DNA of 64,000 nt from an uncultured Steroidobacter sp. (GCF_937958065.1 NZ_CALFXI010000053.1:21317-85316); one strand, 5' to 3'; counted from the stretch's first letter, positions 46,342 to 56,006 are shown. The notes: a model not told the origin generated them from the sequence alone. Translations and numbers: made by a program.

Positions 46342-47805
46342 TCACCGAACGAAAATGGTGGCGGGCTGCTCGAGAACCGCGCGCAGGCGTTGAATGAACT
46401 CGGCGGCTTCGGCGCCGTCGATGACGCGATGGTCGAACGAGGACGACAGATTCATCATCTTGCGGATGACGATCTGTCCGTCGCGCACCACCGGGCGCTC
46501 GACGATCTTGTTCGGTCCGATGATCGCGACCTCCGGTCGATTGATGACCGGTGTCGCGGAGACTCCGCCCAAGGGGCCGAGGCTCGTGATGGTGATCGTC
46601 GAGCCACTCAGTTGTTCACGCGATGCCTTGCCATCGCGTGCCACCGTGGCGAGCTCGCTCACTTCGCTTGCGCAGTCCCAGATGTCGCGAGACTCGGCGT
46701 GCTTGATCACGGCGACCAGCAAACCGCGATTGGTTTGCACGGCCATGCCGATGTGCACGGGAGCGCTACGATGAATGACGCCAGCCTCATCGTCGTAGGT
46801 TGCGTTCATCTGCGGGAACTCACGCAGCACCCGAACCAGTGCACGCATGAGGAACGGCAGCAAGGTCAGCTTCGGCTGGTCCTTGGCGCGCGTGGCGTTC
46901 AAGTGAGCGCGAAGCTCCTCCAGCTCGGTCACATCGACTTCTTCCACATAGGTGAAGTGGGGAATGTGACGTTTCGCCGCCTGCATGCGCTCGGCGATTT
47001 GCCGGCGCAGGCCGATGACGGGGATGTCCTCGCCACCGGAGAGCTTGCTGTAGAGATAGTTGTTGCCGCCGCCTTGGGCAGGCGCGGCGTGACCGATGCG
47101 TGACGGGCCGCCGCTGCCGGACTCTTCGGCGAGATAGGCATCGAGATCGGCGTGCAGAATGCGACCGGTCGGGCCGGTGCCACGCACGAACTGCAACTTG
47201 ATGCCGAGCTCTTCAGCACGACGACGCACGGCGGGCGATGCCGCCGGACGCTCACCACGACGCGGCTGAGTGCCCGCAGTGGCCGCTCGGCTGAAGCCGG
47301 AGACGACCTGCGCCGACTCGCCGCCACGGCTTACGCCCGCGGCTGCCCTGCCTTCCGAATCCGCGCTGCGCGAAGGCGCATGCGTGGCGTCGGAGGCCAA
47401 CGCAGTCGCCTGACTCGCGCCACCTGCTTTGGCACCGTTTGTTGCCAGGACAACCGGTCCTGTGCCCGTACGGCGCTGTTCGGAACCCGCCTCCGCCTCG
47501 GCTGCAATCGCCGCCGGCTGCTCCACCGCGGCGCTTTGTTTGTTTTCGTTCGCGGACGCGCCATCGGCCGTTTCCAGCACGACCAGCACCGAGCCGACGG
47601 CGGCCTTCTCGCCCGCCTTGCCGGCAATGCTCTGCACGATGCCCGCGACCGGCGAGGTCAATTCAACCGTCGCCTTGTCGGTCATCATGTCGACCAGCGG
47701 CTGATCCTCTTCGACGCGATCGCCGACCTTCACACGCCACTCGGCAATCTCCGCCTCGGCGGTGCCTTCGCCCACGTCGGGCAATTTGAAACTGTACTGT
47801 CCCAT
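46342..47805 (-). CDS. bkdB: Branched-chain 2-oxoacid dehydrogenase E2 (lipoamide acyltransferase)
   Basis: The protein is 487 aa. One lipoyl domain at 1-80 with Lys44 in TDKATVELTSP. A long Ala/Gly-rich linker follows. The peripheral-subunit-binding domain (SPAVRRRAEELGIKLQFVRG) is near the middle. The catalytic acyltransferase domain ends with SSFDHRVIDGAEAAEFI, carrying the HxxxDG active site. The linker is longer and more repetitive than usual. GGAGG lies before the ATG. Confidence 0.93.
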   Translation of the reverse strand: MGQYSFKLPDVGEGTAEAEIAEWRVKVGDRVEEDQPLVDMMTDKATVELTSPVAGIVQSIAGKAGEKAAVGSVLVVLETADGASANENKQSAAVEQPAAIAAEAEAGSEQRRTGTGPVVLATNGAKAGGASQATALASDATHAPSRSADSEGRAAAGVSRGGESAQVVSGFSRAATAGTQPRRGERPAASPAVRRRAEELGIKLQFVRGTGPTGRILHADLDAYLAEESGSGGPSRIGHAAPAQGGGNNYLYSKLSGGEDIPVIGLRRQIAERMQAAKRHIPHFTYVEEVDVTELEELRAHLNATRAKDQPKLTLLPFLMRALVRVLREFPQMNATYDDEAGVIHRSAPVHIGMAVQTNRGLLVAVIKHAESRDIWDCASEVSELATVARDGKASREQLSGSTITITSLGPLGGVSATPVINRPEVAIIGPNKIVERPVVRDGQIVIRKMMNLSSSFDHRVIDGAEAAEFIQRLRAVLEQPATIFVR

Positions 47806-47808
47806 GAC

Positions 47809-48822
47809 TTATGCCTCCATCGCCTGGCGCATGGCGGCGGCCACGCGTGCCGGGCCCGGGAAGTACTGCCACTCGAACGCGTGCGGATAGGGAATATCCC
47901 AACCCGTCACCCGCTCCACCGGCGCTTCCAGCTGATAGAAACATTCGCGCTGAACCAGCGCGGCGAGCTCCGCACCGAAGCCGCTGGTCTTGGTGGCTTC
48001 GTGCACGACGATGCAGCGGCCGGTCTTGTTGACCGAGCTCATGATCGTGTCCACATCGAGCGGAATCAGGCTGCGCAGATCGATGACCTCGGCATCGACG
48101 CCACTTTCCTGCGCGGCGGCGAGCGCCACGTGCACCATGGTGCCGTACGCGAGAATCGTGACATCTTCACCGGGACGCACGATCGACGCCTTGCCGAGCG
48201 GAATGCGGTAGTAATCTTCCGGCACTTCGCTCGCCGGGTGCACCGACCAGGGCTTCACCGCCACATCGTGACGGCCATCGAAGGGACCGGTGTAGAGCCG
48301 CTTGGGCTCCATGAAAATCACCGGATCGTCGTCTTCGATCGAGCTGATCAGCAGGCCCTTCGCATCGTACGGCGTCGAAGGAATCACGACCTTCAGGCCG
48401 ACCACGTGTGTGAACAGGCCTTCTGGACTCTGACTGTGCGTCTGGCCGCCGAAGATGCCGCCGCCGTACGGCGTGCGCACGACGATCGGGGCGTTGAAAT
48501 CACCCGCGGAGCGATAGCGAATGCGTGCCGCTTCGGAGGTCAGCTGATCGAACGCCGGATAGATGTAATCCGCGAACTGGATCTCCACCACCGGGCGCAT
48601 GCCATAGGCGCCCATGCCGATGGCCGCACCGACGATGCCGCCTTCGGAGATCGGTGTATCGAAACAACGGTGCTTGCCGAACTTCTTCTGCAATCCTTCG
48701 GTGGCGCGGAACACGCCACCGAAGTAGCCCACGTCCTCGCCGAACACGACGACGCTCGGATCGCGCGCCATCATGGTGGCCATGGCGGAGTTCAGGGCCT
48801 GAATCATGTTCATCGTCGCCAT
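47809..48822 (-). CDS. bkdA2: Branched-chain 2-oxoacid dehydrogenase E1 beta
   Basis: The protein is 337 aa from the ATG at 48822, 2 bases after the E1alpha stop; the longer frame upstream lies within E1alpha and is a shadow. VVFGEDVGYFGGVFRATEGL is typical, as are IVVRTPYGGGIFGGQTHSQS and VIDLRSLIPLDVDTIMSSV. It pairs with E1alpha to form the ThDP-dependent decarboxylase of valine, leucine and isoleucine catabolism. Confidence 0.93.
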   Translation of the reverse strand: MATMNMIQALNSAMATMMARDPSVVVFGEDVGYFGGVFRATEGLQKKFGKHRCFDTPISEGGIVGAAIGMGAYGMRPVVEIQFADYIYPAFDQLTSEAARIRYRSAGDFNAPIVVRTPYGGGIFGGQTHSQSPEGLFTHVVGLKVVIPSTPYDAKGLLISSIEDDDPVIFMEPKRLYTGPFDGRHDVAVKPWSVHPASEVPEDYYRIPLGKASIVRPGEDVTILAYGTMVHVALAAAQESGVDAEVIDLRSLIPLDVDTIMSSVNKTGRCIVVHEATKTSGFGAELAALVQRECFYQLEAPVERVTGWDIPYPHAFEWQYFPGPARVAAAMRQAMEA

Positions 48823-48824
48823 GA

Positions 48825-50102
48825 TCAGAATCCCGCCTCCTGGCGCTGCTTCAGCAGCCGCGGATCGGGCTCCTTGAACACGCCTTCGAACATGGTCTTG
48901 GGGCTCGCCGTCTGGTTGTTGCCATGCACGCCGTTCGACTCCGCCTCCTTCTGCAGAGCACGGACTTCCTGCGTCACTTCCTCCTGGAGCGCCGCATGCT
49001 TCTGCTCGCTCCACTCGCCGCGCACGATCAAGTGCTGCTTCAGACGCGCGATGGGATCGCCGAGCGGCCACTTGGTGGCTTCATCGGCCGGCCGATAACG
49101 GCTCGGATCGTCGCTGGTCGAGTGCGCGTCGGCTCGATACGTGAACAGCTCGATCAACGTCGCGCCATGATTGGAACGTGCCCGCTGAGCGGCCCACTTG
49201 GTCGCCGCATACACCGCGAGGAAATCATTGCCATCGACGCGCAGTGCCGGCAGGCCGTAGCCGATGGCACGTGCCGCGAACGGCGCTTCATCGCCGCCTG
49301 CGATGCCCTGGAACGAAGAGATCGCCCACTGGTTGTTGACGACGTTGAGAATGACGGGCGCGCGGTACACGGAGGCAAACGTGAGCGCGTAATGGAAATC
49401 GCCTTCGGCCGTCGTGCCATCGCCAATCCAGCTCGCGGCGATACGAGTGTCGCCACTCAACGCCGAGCCCATGGCCCAGCCCACCGCCTGGATGAACTGC
49501 GTGCCGAGGTTGCCGGAGATGGTGAAGTAATTGTGCTCGCGGCTCGAATACATCACCGGCATCTGCCGGCCGAGCAATGGATCGAGCACGTTGGAATACA
49601 CCTGCCCCATCATCTTGATGACGGGATAGCCACGCGCGATCAGCAGGCCCTGCGAACGGTAGCTGCCGAACATCATGTCCGTGCTTTCCAGTGCCGCTGC
49701 CTGCGCCGCCGAGACTGCTTCCTCGCCCGTGCTCCTCACGTAAAAGGAACATTTGCCCTGACGCTGCGCGCGATACATGCGCTCATCGAACACGCGCGTG
49801 AGCATCATGGTGCGAAGATTGGAAATGAGCATCGCGCTGGAGAGCTCCGGCACCCACGGCCCGACCGCGTTGCCATCGTCATCGAGCACGCGAATCAGCT
49901 CGTAGGCGAGATCGTGGATCGAGCGGGGCTCGGCATCGAGCGACGGGCGGCGCACCGCGCCGGGCGCCGAGAGACGGAGTTTACTGAAGTTGGCCGGCTC
50001 GCCAGGACGTGCGGCAGGCTCGGGAATTCTCAGCGTCAGTGGCGCGTTGCGCGCCGGTCTGAGCGCCACCGCCTGACGATCCAGGCGGGGTGAATGCAGC
50101 AT
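48825..50102 (-). CDS. bkdA1: Branched-chain 2-oxoacid dehydrogenase E1 alpha
   Basis: The protein is 425 aa. The ThDP-binding motif (GDG to NN) is WIGDGTTAEGDFHYALTF followed by ILNVVNNQWAI. RSTGEEAVSAAQAAAL and the phosphorylation-loop-like YRADAHSTSDDPSRYRP are characteristic of BCKDH E1alpha. The start ATG at 50102 has AGGGGG upstream, and a short inverted repeat (50115-50128) lies just before. It is the first gene of the operon E1alpha-E1beta-E2-E3-Lrp. Confidence 0.93.
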   Translation of the reverse strand: MLHSPRLDRQAVALRPARNAPLTLRIPEPAARPGEPANFSKLRLSAPGAVRRPSLDAEPRSIHDLAYELIRVLDDDGNAVGPWVPELSSAMLISNLRTMMLTRVFDERMYRAQRQGKCSFYVRSTGEEAVSAAQAAALESTDMMFGSYRSQGLLIARGYPVIKMMGQVYSNVLDPLLGRQMPVMYSSREHNYFTISGNLGTQFIQAVGWAMGSALSGDTRIAASWIGDGTTAEGDFHYALTFASVYRAPVILNVVNNQWAISSFQGIAGGDEAPFAARAIGYGLPALRVDGNDFLAVYAATKWAAQRARSNHGATLIELFTYRADAHSTSDDPSRYRPADEATKWPLGDPIARLKQHLIVRGEWSEQKHAALQEEVTQEVRALQKEAESNGVHGNNQTASPKTMFEGVFKEPDPRLLKQRQEAGF

Positions 50103-50114
50103 GACGGCCCCCTA

Positions 50115-50128
50115 ACAACGTTTGTTGT
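50115..50128. promoter_or_regulatory. Inverted repeat upstream of bkd operon
   Basis: ACAAC (50115-50119) and GTTGT (50124-50128) surround GTTT, with palindromic AACGTT inside. It is 13 bases from the E1alpha start codon. A second AACAACGTTT occurs upstream of the other Lrp gene, near 44360. It is a possible Lrp-type site. Confidence 0.35.
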
Positions 50129-50226
50129 CTGCATGTTGTAGAGGGCAGTCTAGCTAGCGCATCGTGGTTATTTCTTCGCCAAATTCGCGCCGCGAAGGCG
50201 GCTTCGCGCATGATCGTGGCAAGCCC

Positions 50227-50257
50227 GGGTGCGCCGGCTGAAAATTCCTGCGCACCC
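50227..50257 (-). terminator. Hairpin after the 366-aa secreted protein gene
   Basis: GGGTGCGC (50227-50234) and GCGCACCC (50250-50257) are inverted around 15 bases, directly downstream of the leftward gene that ends at 50267. Confidence 0.5.
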
Positions 50258-50266
50258 AGGCGAGGT

Positions 50267-51367
50267 TTACTGCTTCGAGACCAGTTCCTTCTGCTCCGGC
50301 TGCTTCACGTAAACCTGCGTGAATTTCACTTTCACGGCCGAGGAGATCGCCGTGTTCTTGCCGGTCTTCGGATCGGGATAACCGTCCGCCAGACGCATCA
50401 TCGCCTTGTACTGCGAGGGCGAGGACAGCTGACCGTAGCTGTGATGGTGGGTCGACCAGGAGGTATTCAAATGATGATTGAACGCCTTCACGTCGACGAA
50501 GCCGGCCATCAGGCCTTCGGCCGCTTCCGGATCGAGCTTCAGCTTCAGCTGGAAGCCACGGAACACGTGATATCCGCTGGTGCCGAATGTCACACCCCAC
50601 GGCAGCATCACACGATCGGCGGGCTCGGTGATCAGCACGCCATCGACGATCTTGCCCTTCAGCTTGCTCACATATTCCTTGCCCCAGCGCAGGTCGATAC
50701 GCTGCGTGCCGCCAGGAATGAAGCCTTCGCCAGTCGCATCCTGCAGCAGGCCATCGCCGCCGCGGTACGTGGTCACGACCACTGAATCGTCGTTCTTCAG
50801 ATCGTCCACTTCGGTCAGCTCGATCACGATGCGCGTGTCGTCGTAGCTGCGCATGAACAGATTTTCGAAGTGATTGATCGTGCCCATCGTGCGGTAGTGG
50901 CCGATGCAGCCGATCACGCGATACAGCTGGTTGTCGATGCCCTTCTCGCCTTCGGGGCTGGTGAAATCCTCCGGCCCGATCTTGCCGTCGAGGTTCAGGC
51001 CGTAGGAAACATTGCCCTGCGCTTCCTTGAACACGAACGATTCCGGCTCGGTGGTCGGATGCCACTGCTCGCCTTCGCGCTTGAGCTGCGCCTCGACGAT
51101 GCTGCGTTTCTTGCCGTCATCGAACAGCTTCTTGAACTGCTCGCGCGGGCCGTCGTTGAAGCCCTGCGGGCACTCGGTCTTGGCGCCTTCGGTCTCGTAC
51201 ACGGCCCAGTATTTGTGGGTCATCACGTAACCGATGCGACGGTCCTTCAGCGCGCCGCCGCCTTCCTGCAAGGCCGGCTGGGCACTCGCCGTGGACAGCG
51301 CAACCGTCACCGAGGCGGCCAGCAGCGAGCCGGCGACGCTCATCTTTCGAACTGCATTGCTCTTCAT
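50267..51367 (-). CDS. Secreted protein of unknown function (366 aa)
   Basis: The protein has a signal peptide (VTVALSTASAQPA) and the ATG at 51367 has GAGGAG upstream. The mature part shows RRIGYVMTHKYWAVYETEGA, FNDGPREQFKKLF, IGCIGHYRTMGTINHFENLF and a His-rich HHLNTSWSTHHHSYGQLS. No known domain is recognised. It is the last gene of the leftward set COG4315-DUF1552-DUF1592, so it probably works with those in the periplasm or on the surface. His/Asp clusters could bind metal. Confidence 0.75.
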   Translation of the reverse strand: MKSNAVRKMSVAGSLLAASVTVALSTASAQPALQEGGGALKDRRIGYVMTHKYWAVYETEGAKTECPQGFNDGPREQFKKLFDDGKKRSIVEAQLKREGEQWHPTTEPESFVFKEAQGNVSYGLNLDGKIGPEDFTSPEGEKGIDNQLYRVIGCIGHYRTMGTINHFENLFMRSYDDTRIVIELTEVDDLKNDDSVVVTTYRGGDGLLQDATGEGFIPGGTQRIDLRWGKEYVSKLKGKIVDGVLITEPADRVMLPWGVTFGTSGYHVFRGFQLKLKLDPEAAEGLMAGFVDVKAFNHHLNTSWSTHHHSYGQLSSPSQYKAMMRLADGYPDPKTGKNTAISSAVKVKFTQVYVKQPEQKELVSKQ

Positions 51368-51395
51368 ATCAGCTCCTCAATATCGCCGAACTCGA

Positions 51396-52799
51396 TTAGC
51401 GGTCGCTTGGCGCGCGGCCGAGATTGTTGTTGCGATAGTCGTCCCGCAACCAGAACGCACGAAAGCCGTTGCGCTGTCCGTTGAACTCGCCGTAGTTGTC
51501 GCCGTTCGCGTCACCCGGCTTCAGATCATCGCCATAGGTGTACACGGGACGCTTGCGGTAGGTCCAAACGTGGATCGCGCCAGGGTCGCCAGGCTTCGCC
51601 CACTTGCCGGTGTTCGGGTCGATGGTCTCGACCGTCCACAGGCTGCTGTCGGCCTTTGCGCCCGGCGATGCCTTCACGTACGGGAAAGTGGCCTGACACA
51701 CCTGCGGATCGAAGTTGCCGCAGATCGCCATGCGATACACCTGCGGCGAATCCGGGTGATCGCAGGTCTGCTGATCCAGCGCATCGTCGTTGCACTGATA
51801 GATGTAAATGGTCTTGCCATCTTTATCCGCGAGCACCTGGCCGATGCGCGAATCCTGCACCGTGAACTCCGCCGGCGGCGGCAGCGCGCGCTGCGTGTAG
51901 ACGTTGTGCCAACCCGGGTTGTCGCTGCCGGTCATGGCGCGCCCTTTGGTCTCGTGCACGTAGGTGTAGAGCGGCATGCCGCGGAACGCCCACTGCTTGA
52001 TACCGGGCGAGCGCTCGACCACGCTCCAATCGCCTTTCGGCTTCGCCGTCTGCGGCGCAATCACCGGATCCCAGTCGGACAGGCACTTGCCGGTGCAATG
52101 GGACTTGCCGGGCTCGTCGGCATCCGAGGTGTACACCGAGAAACCCTTGTAGGTCGTGATCATGCGACCCGTGCGGAATGGAACGATGTCGAGCTCCGGG
52201 GGCACGTCCGCGGGCGGGCCGATCGGACGACGAACGATACCCTGTGCACCACCCGCCAAGGCGTTGGTGCCGCCGTATACGTCACCGGGCTTCTTGTCGA
52301 GATCCGAGGTGTAGACCGGATAGCCGTCATACGCCCACTGCATCTGGCCGTTCTTGCGCTTGATCGTGGTCCACTTGCCCACAGGCTTCGCATCGGCGGG
52401 CGCGAGCACTGGCGGCCACAGCTGTTCGCAGCTGCGGCGCTTGTCGAGCTCCGGCAGCAGGAAGCCCGGCGGATAGGGGCTCATGTAGCCGGTCGTCTCT
52501 TTATAGATAGTGTCATCGCACGAGGACACGCCGCTGTTGCGACGATCGCCCGCGTTGCCGTTCCGAAGACCGCCAAGCGGCCAGGTGTAGATCGTCTTGC
52601 CTTCGGCGGTCGCGAACACCGGCCCTTCGAGCTCGGTCTGGATGACCTGGATGCCGGGGGGCATCGGCACCTTCACGTACGCTTCGACATCCTTGGAATC
52701 TTTCGACTGCCAGTACGGACCGCTCGCCGCCAGCGTCGCCTGGCTCACGCCAGCGCCGACCAGCAATGCGGCCGACAACAACCACCGAAGTCTTTTCAT
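51396..52799 (-). CDS. Secreted protein with COG4315/Lipoprotein_15-type repeats
   Basis: The protein is 467 aa with a signal peptide (GAGVSQATLAASG). At least five copies of the Y-x-D/W-type repeat of the secreted-repeat family (PF03640, COG4315) are visible: GKTIYTWPLGG, YDGYPVYTSDLDKKPGDV, YKGFSVYTSDADEPGKSHC, FRGMPLYTYVHETKGRAM and GKTIYIYQCNDDAL, with CTGKCLSDWDPVIAPQTAKP as the joining Cys element. Usual family members are much shorter. The role of the repeat is unknown. Confidence 0.83.
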   Translation of the reverse strand: MKRLRWLLSAALLVGAGVSQATLAASGPYWQSKDSKDVEAYVKVPMPPGIQVIQTELEGPVFATAEGKTIYTWPLGGLRNGNAGDRRNSGVSSCDDTIYKETTGYMSPYPPGFLLPELDKRRSCEQLWPPVLAPADAKPVGKWTTIKRKNGQMQWAYDGYPVYTSDLDKKPGDVYGGTNALAGGAQGIVRRPIGPPADVPPELDIVPFRTGRMITTYKGFSVYTSDADEPGKSHCTGKCLSDWDPVIAPQTAKPKGDWSVVERSPGIKQWAFRGMPLYTYVHETKGRAMTGSDNPGWHNVYTQRALPPPAEFTVQDSRIGQVLADKDGKTIYIYQCNDDALDQQTCDHPDSPQVYRMAICGNFDPQVCQATFPYVKASPGAKADSSLWTVETIDPNTGKWAKPGDPGAIHVWTYRKRPVYTYGDDLKPGDANGDNYGEFNGQRNGFRAFWLRDDYRNNNLGRAPSDR

Positions 52800-52882
52800 A
52801 ATTTATGTATACCCCCTAAACCGTCAAAAACTCACCCCCGAAGCGCTGGCCCGCGCTCCGGGGAGTGAGTCACGCAGGCGCC

Positions 52883-54232
52883 TCAGCTCAGGCGAGAAAC
52901 GAGAATCTCGCCGATCTCCTGCGACGTGTTGTTGCTGTTCACGCCCCACGACGGCTTGTCCACACCCATCAGGCGCAGCGCCGTGTAGCCGACGCGGCAG
53001 CCGGTCGTGCCCTTGCCGTCGATGTGCAGGCCCGTGCGGACCTGGCCACCGGCGCGGCCGGCCGTGAAGATCGGAATGTGATCGAGGCTGTGCACGCGAG
53101 CGTAGCCGTGGTCGGTGGTCGCCATGATGAAGACGTTGTCGAGCAGCGTGCCGTTGCCCTCCTTCACCTTGGTGAACGCATCGACGAAGTACGCCCACGA
53201 TTCCATCGCGCGGCGGGTGAACCACGAGGCGGTCGGCTGATAGCCGAGCTTGTTGTCCACCGGCTCTTCGTGCGTGGTCGTGTGGTGCGGCTTCTCGTAG
53301 CCCGGCTTGATGGTCGAGGAGTTCGCGTTGGTGTAGGCCATGTTGAAGACGCGCGTCTGATCGCACGCCAGCGCCATCACCATCAGCTGCGTCATCATCT
53401 CGTGACGAACCCGGATCGCCTCGGCTTCCTGACCCATGGCCGGATCGACCTTGATCTCGCCCGGTCGCACGCACGCTTCGATCGGCTCGGGCTTCTCGAG
53501 GCGCTGCTGGAACTGCTGCTCCAGGTGGCGCAGACCGGTGAAGTACTGGTCCAGACGCGCGCGGTCATCGGCCGGCACGGTCTGCATCAGGCTCTTGGTC
53601 TGATCCATCACGCCGGACAGCACGCTCCGACGCACCATGATGCGCGGATCGGGCGTGAAGGTCTTGGCGTTCGGATCCGGGAAGTCGGGGCCGAACAGGC
53701 GGGTGTAGAACTGCAGCGGCGACCACTCGGGCGCGTTCGGCGTGTTGCTGTTCTCGTAGCTGTACGTGTTACGCACGTCGCCGGTGGCCGTGGCGGTGAG
53801 CGACTTGAAGCGCGTGCCGCCGCCGATCTGGTTGGCGATGGTCACGTCGATGGTTTCACCCGGGATGTCCTTGGTGTCCTTCGGCGCCGCGCCGGTACGA
53901 GCGATGACCCAACCGGTGTAGTGACACAGGTTCTGGTAGTTGTCGCGGAACGCCTGCGTGTTGGTGATCAGGTTGATGTGCTGCTTGATCGGGGCAAGCG
54001 CGGTGATCTCCTCGGGCAGGTCGAAGTCCGCGCCGAACTTCTTCGGCACGAAGATGCTCTGGGTCATGCCCAAGCCCCAGCCCCAGGTGCCGAAACGCAC
54101 CGGCAGCGGCTTGCCATCGGCAAACGCAGTGCCGTTGGTGTTGAGCATGCAATTCAACAGCGGTAGCGCGACGTTAACTGCAGCGCCGCCGACTACGCCT
54201 CGAAGGACTGTACGTCTTGTCAACTTGCTCAT
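52883..54232 (-). CDS. DUF1552 protein, Tat-exported
   Basis: The protein is 449 aa. The Tat signal is LTRRTVLRGVVGGAAVNVAL. After it comes the DUF1552 pattern (PVRFGTWGWGLGMTQSIFVP, then NLITNTQAFRDN). The C-terminal half has ACDQTRVFNMAYTNANSSTI and TTHEEP, with WAYFVDAFTKVKEGNGTLLD and VFIMATTDHGYARVH, resembling an alkaline-phosphatase/sulfatase-like fold. DUF1552 genes usually sit beside DUF1592 genes, as here (25-base gap). No function has been established for the pair. Confidence 0.88.
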   Translation of the reverse strand: MSKLTRRTVLRGVVGGAAVNVALPLLNCMLNTNGTAFADGKPLPVRFGTWGWGLGMTQSIFVPKKFGADFDLPEEITALAPIKQHINLITNTQAFRDNYQNLCHYTGWVIARTGAAPKDTKDIPGETIDVTIANQIGGGTRFKSLTATATGDVRNTYSYENSNTPNAPEWSPLQFYTRLFGPDFPDPNAKTFTPDPRIMVRRSVLSGVMDQTKSLMQTVPADDRARLDQYFTGLRHLEQQFQQRLEKPEPIEACVRPGEIKVDPAMGQEAEAIRVRHEMMTQLMVMALACDQTRVFNMAYTNANSSTIKPGYEKPHHTTTHEEPVDNKLGYQPTASWFTRRAMESWAYFVDAFTKVKEGNGTLLDNVFIMATTDHGYARVHSLDHIPIFTAGRAGGQVRTGLHIDGKGTTGCRVGYTALRLMGVDKPSWGVNSNNTSQEIGEILVSRLS

Positions 54233-54257
54233 GTGTGATCTCTCCGCAACGGCAAAT

Positions 54258-56006
54258 TCAGTTCTTGTCGTGGCTGTTAGTCAAAGCCACGGTTTGTATG
54301 TGGGAGCTGCTCGACGCATCGACCGTGGTCGTGGTCGGCAACTGCTCATCGATGACGATCTCCTCCGTCGGCCCGTGCCATTCGTTCGAAGTCACTTTCT
54401 TCACTTCCGTGACGTGCCGGAACGCGTCCGACAGCGTGATGGTCCGCAGGATTTCGGGCAGCTTGTAGCCGGACTTCTGGAATTCGGCGGTGTAGTACTT
54501 CAGCAGCGGCCGGTCGCTCGGCTTGGCCGCGCCGCCCGAACCGTAGCTGTACAAGCGATCGACCAGGCAGCTCGGCAGCGCCGGGTTGTCGTGCAGCGCC
54601 TTGCCCAGGCCCACCACGTCGGTGAAGTGCACGCCGTCCAGCTCGCCGCTCGTGTCGATCACCGCGCCGTTCTCTTCCGTGCGGAAGCGGCCCGCGCCAT
54701 CGAAGCTTTCCAGCGCGAGACCCATCGGATCGGTGATCTTGTGGCAGCCGGCGCACGCGGGGTCTTCCAGGTGCACGGCCACACGCTCACGCTGCGTCTT
54801 GTAGTGCGCGTCCGGGTTCTCCAGCTTGCCGAAGTCCACGTTCGGCGGCGGGGGCGGCACGACCTGGCACAGCAGGCGCTCACGCAGCGCCTTGCCACGC
54901 AGGGTCGGCGAGCTGCGGCCCGGGTGGGCGCGCAGAGCGACGAAGCTCACCTGCGTCAACAGGCCCTGGCGCGGGCTGTCTTCGGGGAACGTATATTCGG
55001 TCCAGCCGCGCGAGGCCGGGATCTGGTACAGCGGCGCGAGCGCCGGCGACATGAAGGTTTCGCGCGTCGTGAACAGCTCGCGATAGTCTTCCTGCTTGTG
55101 GATCAGGTGATCGACGATCGTGCGCATGGTCTGCTCGCGCGCATCGGCCGCGGTCGCGCCCGTGAAGAACGGATAGACCGTGGGATCCTTCGAGAGTGCA
55201 TCGAAGTCGTCGAAGCCGAGCATGTCGTCGAAGAAGGCGCGCATGCCGTCTTCCAGGCGCGGGCTCGCCAGCATCGCATCGACCACCTTGCGCAAGCCAC
55301 GCTCGCTGTCGAGCTCGCCCTTCTCGGCGGCCGTCAGCACCATGTCGTCCGGACCCGCATCCCACAGGAAGAAGCTCAGGCGCGAGGCGAGCGAATACGC
55401 ATCGAGCTTGCGGGTGCCGTTCTTGTCCGGCTTCTCGTCGCTCGACTCGACGATGAACAACACTTCGGGGCTGATCAGCATCGACTCGAGCGTGAGCTCG
55501 ACGCCGGCGTAGAAATCTTTCAGCTGATCGGCGGCCTGGCTGGCGGAGGTGACGTACTTGCCCAACTCCTCCTCGCTCAGCTTGCGACGATGCAGGAGCC
55601 GGCCGGTCTGCGCGAAGAACTGCTTGGCGCACTCCGGATCGGCCTTCTTCTCATCGGCAGGCGTGCACGGAATGAGATAGTTGCGGCGCTCCGGTGCGAC
55701 CACCTGCGCGGCGATGCTGCTCGCGGCGCGCTGGAACGTTTCGATCTTGCCCGCGGTCACGCCGGCCAACGCGGCGCCGTTTGCGAGCAGACCGTCGGTC
55801 CGACGCAGCGGCGGGAACTTCATGTCCATGCTCACGCTGGAGCCGAACACGTTGCCCACCGTGTTCAGATACTGCTGGGTGGTGATGACCCGCACGCGCG
55901 GCGGCGTGCCGGGATTCTCGGGCTCATCTGTGCCCGCACAACCCGCCAACAGCAGGCTGGTCAGAGCAACTGTGCCAACGGCACGGATACATGACTTCAC
56001 TCTCAT
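54258..56006 (-). CDS. DUF1592-type haem lipoprotein
   Basis: The protein is 582 aa from the ATG at 56006, with AGGGGGA upstream. Lipobox LLAGC (Cys23). Domain order matches PSD-type proteins: DUF1587 near 35-80 (VRVITTQQYLNTVGNVFG), DUF1592 in the centre (SLASRLSFFLWDAGPDD), DUF1588 (PGRSSPTLRGKALRERLL), a CAGCH haem site in DPACAGCHKITDPMGLALES, and DUF1585 at the C-terminus. One covalent haem c is expected. It is upstream of DUF1552. The family is common in Planctomycetes and some Proteobacteria, with unknown substrates. Confidence 0.9.
   Translation of the reverse strand: MRVKSCIRAVGTVALTSLLLAGCAGTDEPENPGTPPRVRVITTQQYLNTVGNVFGSSVSMDMKFPPLRRTDGLLANGAALAGVTAGKIETFQRAASSIAAQVVAPERRNYLIPCTPADEKKADPECAKQFFAQTGRLLHRRKLSEEELGKYVTSASQAADQLKDFYAGVELTLESMLISPEVLFIVESSDEKPDKNGTRKLDAYSLASRLSFFLWDAGPDDMVLTAAEKGELDSERGLRKVVDAMLASPRLEDGMRAFFDDMLGFDDFDALSKDPTVYPFFTGATAADAREQTMRTIVDHLIHKQEDYRELFTTRETFMSPALAPLYQIPASRGWTEYTFPEDSPRQGLLTQVSFVALRAHPGRSSPTLRGKALRERLLCQVVPPPPPNVDFGKLENPDAHYKTQRERVAVHLEDPACAGCHKITDPMGLALESFDGAGRFRTEENGAVIDTSGELDGVHFTDVVGLGKALHDNPALPSCLVDRLYSYGSGGAAKPSDRPLLKYYTAEFQKSGYKLPEILRTITLSDAFRHVTEVKKVTSNEWHGPTEEIVIDEQLPTTTTVDASSSSHIQTVALTNSHDKN

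Noticed and set aside
46932..49098. Large plus-strand frames opposite the bkd operon
   Set aside because: High-GC complement frames without domains; the minus-strand E1/E2 proteins are unambiguous.
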